This document shows, piece after piece, positions 5,780 to 10,563 of a stretch of DNA of 10,563 bases. Position 1 is the first letter of the stretch; each line of letters opens with the position of its first letter. The position numbers and the translations under genes were made by a program. The notes beneath the pieces are model-generated. The model saw only the letters and a program-made list of their open reading frames with translations, made no database searches and had not been told where the DNA came from. Source of the DNA: Nitrosomonadaceae bacterium (GTDB lineage: Bacteria; Pseudomonadota; Gammaproteobacteria; Burkholderiales; Nitrosomonadaceae); the NCBI GenBank assembly GCA_919902625.1, contig CAKKRO010000223.1, forward strand, positions 1 through 10,563. Direction: 5' to 3'.

Positions 5780-7225
5780 TTGTTTTTAACTAAAACTAAG
5801 AAGATGGGGTTGTTGATTGGATTGAGCGTTTTGTTGATGCCCCTTTTCTTGCCTGCGCCAGCAGGAATGCCGGTTCCGGCATGGCATACAGCGGGTGTTG
5901 CGTTGCTATTGGCTATTTGGTGGGCAACCGAAGTTTTGCCGATCCCGGTCACGTCATTATTACCCGTATTATTGTTTCCTGCACTGGGAATTATGACCAT
6001 GGAGCAAAGCGCGTTTTCCTATGCAGAACCGACCATTTTTTTGTTACTGGGCGGATTTATCATTGCGACTGGATTAGCCCGCTGGAATTTGCACCGCAGG
6101 CTTGCATTGAATATTCTTGTGCGGGTTGGGAATAGCCCTGTTGCTTTGATTGCCGGTTTTATGGGAACCACGGCCTTTATCTCTATGTGGATCAGTAATA
6201 CAGCCAGTACCATTATGATGATTCCAATCGCGATGTCACTGGTGAGTGAAATGGTTAAAAATGAGATAAAAGAGTATCAAGGATTTTTATTATGCCTTGT
6301 GCTGGGTATTGCCTATTCGGCAAGTATAGGCGGACTGGGCACTATTATTGGCACGCCTCCCAACTTGTTTGTGGTTAGCTTTGTGAAACAAACTTATGAC
6401 ATGGAAGTGAGTTTTGTCGATTGGATGTTATTGGGTGTGCCGGTTGTTATCGTGATGACATCTCTAACCTGGTGGGTTTTAACAAAATGGGCTTGTCCTT
6501 TTGATTTGCGCGGAACCCAAATTTCAAAAGTATTCATCTTGGATGAGCTGGCAAAAATGGGAAATCTGACTCAACCTGAGAAGCGCATTTCATTGGTTTT
6601 TTTACTGGTAATCATAGCTTGGATTGTACGTGTGCCACTGCAGCAAAACTTTGGGGTTCTTTTATGGTTAACTGATGCGATGGTTGCAATTGGTGGCGCG
6701 GTATTGATGTTTATCATTCCATCGGGCGATGACGTGGAGAAAGGAACAGCGCTATTGGATTGGGATACTGCAAATAAAATTCCCTGGGGGGTGCTTTTAT
6801 TGTTTGGTGGAGGATTAAGTCTTGCTGCTGCCATTAAGGAAACAAATTTGGGTACCTGGATAGGTGCAAGTCTGTCGGGTTTGCCCCATATGGATTTAAT
6901 TGTTTTGCTGATCGGGCTTGTGACATTAGTTGTATTCTTGACAGAGCTGACTAGCAATACGGCGACGACAGCCACTTTATTACCTATACTGGCTGCATTG
7001 GCAGTTACAACAGGTATTGAACCTATGGTATTGTTTGTTCCAGCAGCACTGGCAGCCAGTTGTGCATTTATGCTGCCTGTTGCGACCGCACCTAATGCAG
7101 TTGTTTATGCAACTGGGGCTGTGACTATTTCGCAGATGGCCAATGCGGGATTTAAATTGAATCTTGTGGCCATTGTGATTGTGACAGTAATGTCCTATAC
7201 GCTGGTTCCTGTGATATTCGGGTAA
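5780..7225 (+). CDS. DASS/SLC13-family anion:sodium symporter
   Basis: This 481-residue inner-membrane protein is almost entirely hydrophobic, with about a dozen membrane segments. It carries both halves of the divalent-anion:sodium symporter signature. The first half has SNTAST (139-144) with the downstream GTPPNL (191-196). The second half has SNTATT (392-397) with VATAPNAV (434-441). The paired SNT motifs bind sodium and the carboxylate or anion substrate in VcINDY-type transporters. The family carries C4-dicarboxylates, citrate, sulfate or phosphate; the sequence alone does not tell which. The TTG start is chosen from its GGAGG site. It is divergent from glnA across 260 bases, and recQ follows 74 bases later. 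A candidate promoter is TTGATA (5628-5633) with AATATA (5651-5656), 17 bases apart and poor at -10. Confidence 0.9.
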   Translation: MFLTKTKKMGLLIGLSVLLMPLFLPAPAGMPVPAWHTAGVALLLAIWWATEVLPIPVTSLLPVLLFPALGIMTMEQSAFSYAEPTIFLLLGGFIIATGLARWNLHRRLALNILVRVGNSPVALIAGFMGTTAFISMWISNTASTIMMIPIAMSLVSEMVKNEIKEYQGFLLCLVLGIAYSASIGGLGTIIGTPPNLFVVSFVKQTYDMEVSFVDWMLLGVPVVIVMTSLTWWVLTKWACPFDLRGTQISKVFILDELAKMGNLTQPEKRISLVFLLVIIAWIVRVPLQQNFGVLLWLTDAMVAIGGAVLMFIIPSGDDVEKGTALLDWDTANKIPWGVLLLFGGGLSLAAAIKETNLGTWIGASLSGLPHMDLIVLLIGLVTLVVFLTELTSNTATTATLLPILAALAVTTGIEPMVLFVPAALAASCAFMLPVATAPNAVVYATGAVTISQMANAGFKLNLVAIVIVTVMSYTLVPVIFG

Positions 7226-7299
7226 TAGTATTTAGCTTTTGCCAGAAAGTGGTTTTTGAGATGGAAGAAAATTGAGAATTAGCAATAGTTGTATTTTGA

Positions 7300-9099
7300 A
7301 TGTCCAAAGCGCTTAACATACTCAAGGAAGTTTTCGGTTATCCTGCTTTTCGTGGGCAACAAGCTGAAGTCATTGCCCATCTTGCGGATGGCGGAGATTG
7401 CTTGGTAATGATGCCGACGGGGGGAGGAAAATCCCTTTGTTATCAGATTCCCGCTTTATTACGTGATGGCGTTGCCGTAGTAGTTTCTCCGTTGATCGCG
7501 TTAATGCAAAATCAAGTTGCGGCATTACATGAAATCGGTGTGCGTGCGGCCGTACTGAATTCATCATTGTCGTCCCAGGAGGCCGCTGTAGTGGAGCGGA
7601 AACTGCTGGCGAGTGAGTATGATCTGCTTTATGTCGCTCCAGAACGATTGCTGACTTCCCGCTTTTTGAATTTGATTACACGCATTCCCATAGCATTATT
7701 TGCAATTGATGAAGCGCATTGTGTTTCACAGTGGGGGCATGATTTTCGCCCGGAATATAGTCAACTGTCAGTTTTGCATGAGCGCTTTCCTAAGGTGCCT
7801 CGTATTGCTTTGACAGCAACGGCCGATATGGATACCCGTAAAGAAATCATTGAGCGTTTGGGGTTGGATGTTGCCAGGGTATTTGTTTCCAGCTTTGATC
7901 GTCCGAATATCAGGTATCAAGTTATTGATAAAACCAATAGCCGGGTGCAACTATTGGCTTTCATACAGGCGGAGCATCGAGGAGATGCGGGAATTGTTTA
8001 TTGCCTGTCACGTAAAAAAGTAGAGGAGACGACTGCCTGGTTAATCGAAAAAGGCATTCGCGCAGTAGCCTATCATGCCGGTATGAGTATGCAGGCACGT
8101 AGTCTGAATCAGGAAAGATTTCTACGTGAAGAAGGTATCATCATGGTTGCCACCATAGCCTTTGGAATGGGGATCGATAAGCCTGATGTGCGGTTTGTGG
8201 CGCATCTTGATTTACCCAGGAGTATTGAGGGTTATTACCAGGAAACCGGTCGTGCAGGTCGTGATGGGCAGGCGGCTAATGCCTGGATGGTGTATGGTCT
8301 CGGAGATGTGATTCAGCAGCGGCGCATGATTGAGGAATCTGAAGCTGAATTCAAATTTAAGCAAGTTGCCACGAAGAAGCTGGAAGCGATGTTATCGCTA
8401 TGCGAAACCACAACTTGCCGCCGCTCACATTTGTTGAGTTATTTTGGCGAGGTTTCTGATGTCACTGCATGCGGAAATTGTGATGTCTGTTTAAATCCAC
8501 CGCAAGTATGGGATGCAACGGTGGAAGTGCAGAAGGCTTTGTCCTGCGTTTATCGAACGGGACAGAATTTTGGCGCAGGGCATTTGATTGATGTATTGAG
8601 GGGTAATTTAACTGTACGTGTCAAAGAATGGAATCACGACAAAGTCAGTACCTTTGGTATCGGTAAAGATTTGCAAGAGAGAACTTGGCGTGCTGTATTC
8701 CGGCAAATGGTCGCGCTGGGTTTATTGACGACGGATAGTGAAGGCCACGGTAGCTTGAATCTCACTGCAGCGAGTCGTGTCGTGCTGAAGGGGCAACAAA
8801 CAGTCTACTTGCGCCTGCAAGCAAAACTCAATCGATTATCAGAGAAACGGCAAGACGATGATCTTGCCATGATGGATTCGACAGAACGTTATTTGTGGGA
8901 ACAATTGCGTACATGGCGTGCAAAAACAGCAAAAGAATATGGTGTTCCGGCTTATGTGATTTTTCATGACACGACTTTGCGAGAGTTGGTGCGTTTATGC
9001 CCCCAAACGGAAGATGAGTTGCGTTTAGTGACGGGTATCGGTATGCGTAAACTGGATAAATATGGCAATCATTTAATTGAGATTCTTCGTAACAGCTAA
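7300..9099 (+). CDS. recQ: ATP-dependent DNA helicase RecQ
   Basis: This 599-residue protein is a 3'-5' DNA helicase of recombination and replication repair, cytoplasmic, of standard bacterial RecQ length. The order of parts is complete. FRGQQAEVI carries the motif 0 glutamine. Walker A is MPTGGGKS (38-45), Walker B is the DEAH box (137-140), and LTATAD is motif III (171-176). The second RecA-like domain has QETGRAGRDG (314-323). The zinc site is Cys373 with Cys391, Cys394 and Cys397 in CGNCDVC. A winged-helix region follows (about 405-495). The C-terminal HRDC domain runs from about 522 to 590 and includes FHDTTLRELV and LVTGIGMRKLDKYG. No clear ribosome site precedes the ATG and no LexA-type box is seen. 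It may be transcribed with the transporter or from its own weak promoter. Confidence 0.97.
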   Translation: MSKALNILKEVFGYPAFRGQQAEVIAHLADGGDCLVMMPTGGGKSLCYQIPALLRDGVAVVVSPLIALMQNQVAALHEIGVRAAVLNSSLSSQEAAVVERKLLASEYDLLYVAPERLLTSRFLNLITRIPIALFAIDEAHCVSQWGHDFRPEYSQLSVLHERFPKVPRIALTATADMDTRKEIIERLGLDVARVFVSSFDRPNIRYQVIDKTNSRVQLLAFIQAEHRGDAGIVYCLSRKKVEETTAWLIEKGIRAVAYHAGMSMQARSLNQERFLREEGIIMVATIAFGMGIDKPDVRFVAHLDLPRSIEGYYQETGRAGRDGQAANAWMVYGLGDVIQQRRMIEESEAEFKFKQVATKKLEAMLSLCETTTCRRSHLLSYFGEVSDVTACGNCDVCLNPPQVWDATVEVQKALSCVYRTGQNFGAGHLIDVLRGNLTVRVKEWNHDKVSTFGIGKDLQERTWRAVFRQMVALGLLTTDSEGHGSLNLTAASRVVLKGQQTVYLRLQAKLNRLSEKRQDDDLAMMDSTERYLWEQLRTWRAKTAKEYGVPAYVIFHDTTLRELVRLCPQTEDELRLVTGIGMRKLDKYGNHLIEILRNS

Positions 9100-9123
9100 T
9101 TGAATTAAGTAATTATTTGCTAA

Positions 9124-9148
9124 TATAGTCCATTAAATTATGACTATA
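9124..9148. repeat. 7-bp inverted repeat after recQ
   Basis: TATAGTC and GACTATA pair perfectly around an 11-base AT-rich loop, 25 bases beyond the recQ stop. It has no T-run and low GC, so it would be a poor terminator. An operator role is as likely. Confidence 0.3.
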
Positions 9149-9184
9149 AATTGCTTGATAGTTGCTTATAATCGTACTAAAAGA

Positions 9185-9203
9185 GATAATGATGATATTC
9201 AAT
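9185..9203. promoter_or_regulatory. Possible Fur box
   Basis: Thirteen of 19 bases match the classical Fur consensus, including an unbroken GATAATGAT at 9185-9193. It begins 12 bases after a TATAAT hexamer. In AT-rich DNA a match of this strength may be chance. Confidence 0.25.
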
Positions 9204-9245
9204 TCTATTGAAAATTAATAAAAATAAAAATTGTAGTCAGAAAAA

Positions 9246-9282
9246 CAACAAACATGTTGCTTATATACAACAAAATTGTTGT
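9246..9282. promoter_or_regulatory. Twin CAACA-N4-TGTTG operator-like dyads
   Basis: The first copy is CAACA-AACA-TGTTG at 9246-9259. The second is CAACA-AAAT-TGTTG at 9268-9281, extended to a 7-bp arm at 9267-9282. Corresponding bases are 22 bp apart, two helical turns, so a dimeric regulator could bind both on one DNA face. They lie 170-206 bases before the porin start. The regulator is unknown. Confidence 0.45.
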
Positions 9283-9309
9283 TTAATTTATAAAATTGAT
9301 TTGTTTTTC

Positions 9310-9338
9310 TTGCAGTACACTCCCGTGTTAGGCACAAT
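9310..9338 (+). promoter_or_regulatory. Weak candidate porin promoter
   Basis: TTGCAG (9310-9315, three of six) and CACAAT (9333-9338, four of six) are 17 bases apart. Start near 9345 would leave a leader of about 107 bases and put the twin dyads at roughly -71 and -93, positions typical for upstream activators. The match to consensus is poor. Confidence 0.25.
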
Positions 9339-9354
9339 TCAATCAAACCTTCCA

Positions 9355-9396
9355 ATTCGGGAGGTCCGAATAACGGGGTGCATTCTACCGGAGTGT
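9355..9396 (+). promoter_or_regulatory. Two consecutive hairpins in the porin mRNA leader
   Basis: Hairpin one is ATTCGG-GAGGT-CCGAAT (9355-9371), a perfect six-pair stem with a purine-rich Shine-Dalgarno-like loop. Hairpin two is GCATTC-TACCG-GAGTGT (9380-9396), six pairs including two G-T. Both have five-base loops and are eight bases apart. An alternative pairing joins CTCCCG (9319-9324) with CGGGAG (9358-9363) and would open hairpin one. They may affect stability or translation of the mRNA. Confidence 0.4.
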
Positions 9397-9436
9397 AGTA
9401 AGAAAAAATATGATGACCCCAGTCGTTTTAATATTA

Positions 9437-9442
9437 AAGGAG
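9437..9442 (+). promoter_or_regulatory. Strong ribosome binding site of the porin
   Basis: AAGGAG lies nine bases before the ATG at 9452. It decides this start over an in-frame ATG at 9410 that has no ribosome site and would add 14 residues before the signal peptide. Confidence 0.8.
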
Positions 9443-9451
9443 AACTTCCGT

Positions 9452-10563
9452 ATGAAGAAGAAACTTATTTCGCTGGCAGTAGCCGGTGCACTTGCAGTTC
9501 CGATGGTTGCATCAGCACAAGGAACAAACGTGACACTTTTTGGTAGTGTTCAAGCTGAATACGCTACAGTTAATCGTGAAGGCCAAAGTAGTCAAGCTCA
9601 TATCGGTGATGATACGGGTCGTTCACGTTGGGGTATGCATGTTACCGAAAATCTAGGTGGCGGATTAAAAGCAAAAGCACATGTTGAATATGGTTTCAGT
9701 ACAGGCAGTGGTGCTTTAGGTATTGCACGGGAACGTTGGGTTGCGTTGGCTAACGATGGCTGGGGTGAAGTGAAATTTGGCCGTGTTCAATCTCCATTTA
9801 AAGATTTTGCGGGTGGTATGACCATTGATCCATTTGCATATACAACTCTCCAAGCTTCAGGTAGTGGTGGCACCATGAGCGCAGGCGCAAATGGTCTGGG
9901 TTCAGGCGCAAATGGTTTTGTAAACAGTGCTGCTCGTTATGATTCGCCTAAAGTTGAAGGTTTCAGTTTTTCAGGCTTGTTGATGCCAGGTGACTCTAAC
10001 AGACTGGATCCAGCAAACATTATCGCTGCAACAAGTGGCTTCGCTGGAAGTCAATCAAACTTAGGCGGTGAAGATGGTGAATGGGATTTTCAAGTCGCTG
10101 GTAAGCATGAATCACAATACCAAGGCCATAATTTTGCCGTATTCGGCGGATACTCTCGCGATAATATCAGTACTCGTCAGAGAACAAATATGGGTTTAAG
10201 CAACAATGAGCACGTTTGGCGTGGTGGTGCATCATGGAGCTATCAGAACTTTAAGCTCAATGGTCAGTACGAAAATATCAATAATGCAGTAGGCTCAGCA
10301 ACCTGTACCAATGCTGGTATGCTAGGTAATCCAGCAACAGGTTTAGGGGATTCACGTGGACAGTGTAATTCAGCCATGAATATGGGCGGTGATGGTAACA
10401 TTTGGTTTGCAGGTGGTCAGTATGATCTAGGCAATACCAGTTTAATCGCTCAAGGCGGTATGACAAATGCTCATGGAATGACTGGTGGTCCAGCAAGTCG
10501 TGAAGTTGGTAGCTTTACAGTGGGTGCAATTCACAATCTGAGTAAGCGTTCGAGCCTTTTCGG
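9452..10563 (+). CDS. Gram-negative outer-membrane porin (3' end cut by the window)
   Basis: The reading frame is open from 9452 to the right edge (370 codons) without a stop, so the C-terminus is missing. It begins with a Sec signal, MKKKLISLAVAGALAVPMVASAQ, with cleavage after ASA (residue 22). The mature start NVTLFGSVQAEY is a typical first strand of betaproteobacterial general porins. Further strands alternate, such as RSRWGMHVTENLGGGLKAKAHVEYGFS, ERWVALANDGWGEVKFGR and WDFQVAGKHESQYQGHNFAVFGGYS. The segment after GRVQSPFKDF (109-119) is in the position of constriction loop L3 and continues into a Gly/Ala/Asn-rich stretch (136-158) with an internal duplication. Cys285 and Cys305 lie in a predicted outer loop and could form a disulfide. 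Porins of this type pass small hydrophilic solutes and are made in large amounts, matching the strong ribosome site and long leader. Confidence 0.9.
   Translation, partial: MKKKLISLAVAGALAVPMVASAQGTNVTLFGSVQAEYATVNREGQSSQAHIGDDTGRSRWGMHVTENLGGGLKAKAHVEYGFSTGSGALGIARERWVALANDGWGEVKFGRVQSPFKDFAGGMTIDPFAYTTLQASGSGGTMSAGANGLGSGANGFVNSAARYDSPKVEGFSFSGLLMPGDSNRLDPANIIAATSGFAGSQSNLGGEDGEWDFQVAGKHESQYQGHNFAVFGGYSRDNISTRQRTNMGLSNNEHVWRGGASWSYQNFKLNGQYENINNAVGSATCTNAGMLGNPATGLGDSRGQCNSAMNMGGDGNIWFAGGQYDLGNTSLIAQGGMTNAHGMTGGPASREVGSFTVGAIHNLSKRSSLF
9882..9916 (+). repeat. In-frame 21-bp duplication within the porin gene
   Basis: The 14-mer CAGGCGCAAATGGT occurs at 9882-9895 and again at 9903-9916, offset 21 bases. 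It encodes GANG twice, in GANGLGSGANG (residues 145-155). Because the offset is a multiple of three, gain or loss of a unit would change loop length by seven residues without a frameshift. Confidence 0.75.

Larger units (their letters stand above)
9100..9451. other. Intergenic region between recQ and the porin gene
   Basis: This 352-base, mostly AT-rich region carries no convincing gene. From left to right it holds an inverted repeat (9124-9148), a TATAAT hexamer (9167-9172) without a -35, and a Fur-box-like sequence. It then has two CAACA-N4-TGTTG dyads, a weak promoter candidate near 9310-9338, two leader hairpins and the porin ribosome site. The 10-mer GTTGCTTATA occurs twice (9161-9170 and 9256-9265). 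The base composition becomes more GC-rich after about 9315, which fits a transcribed leader. Confidence 0.6.

Noticed and set aside
7226..7299. LexA box or terminator between the transporter and recQ
   Set aside because: No CTG-N10-CAG palindrome and no GC-rich stem with a T-run could be found.
9410..9451. Longer N-terminus of the porin from ATG at 9410
   Set aside because: It would place 14 extra residues in front of a classic signal peptide and lacks a ribosome site, whereas 9452 has AAGGAG at good spacing.
9208..9546. A 112-residue open frame over the porin leader and start
   Set aside because: It is in a different frame from the porin, has no ribosome site, and runs through the leader hairpins and the porin signal peptide. 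The porin frame has all coding evidence.
10278..10496. A 72-residue minus-strand frame within the porin
   Set aside because: It is opposite a clear outer-membrane porin frame, has a His/Tyr/Leu-rich composition typical of a shadow, and has no supporting signals.
1..10563. Mobile element, phage, defence island, CRISPR array or tRNA gene
   Set aside because: No recombinase, transposase, terminal inverted repeats, regularly spaced repeats or tRNA-like cloverleaf were found. The content is housekeeping and envelope genes.

Overview
The window looks like a chromosomal stretch from a Gram-negative proteobacterium, most likely a betaproteobacterium of moderate to low GC content, perhaps Nitrosomonas-like. 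The reasons are the general Gram-negative porin with a Sec signal, DUF4124 periplasmic proteins next to a type I-beta glutamine synthetase with its adenylylation tyrosine, a bacterial RecQ, and a Tat-exported transglutaminase-like protein. The genus is an impression, not shown by the sequence. There is no transposase, integrase, phage gene, CRISPR array or rRNA/tRNA gene, and every complete gene appears intact.

Layout, left to right. Bases 1-177 hold a rho-independent terminator belonging to a gene outside the left edge, and an isolated palindrome. A minus-strand transglutaminase-like gene (178-1293) is divergent from a plus-strand pair, carboxylesterase (1383-2072) and exodeoxyribonuclease III (2142-2909). 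Converging on that pair from the right is a minus-strand block read as glnA (5519-4110), then two tandem DUF4124 paralogues (3849-3406 and 3368-2919). Divergent from glnA is a DASS/SLC13-type anion transporter (5780-7225, TTG start), followed on the same strand by recQ (7300-9099). After a 352-base AT-rich intergenic region rich in dyads, an outer-membrane porin begins at 9452 and runs off the right edge.

Functionally this is mostly housekeeping: ammonia assimilation (glnA), DNA repair and recombination (xthA, recQ), anion uptake, envelope proteins and outer-membrane permeability. I do not see a new multi-gene system. The most interesting non-coding signals are upstream of the porin: two copies of a CAACA-N4-TGTTG dyad exactly 22 bp apart, a partial Fur-box match, and two consecutive hairpins in the probable mRNA leader. 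Other points worth a look are the duplicated DUF4124 gene behind glnA, overlapping dyads after glnA, and an in-frame 21-bp duplication in the porin gene.
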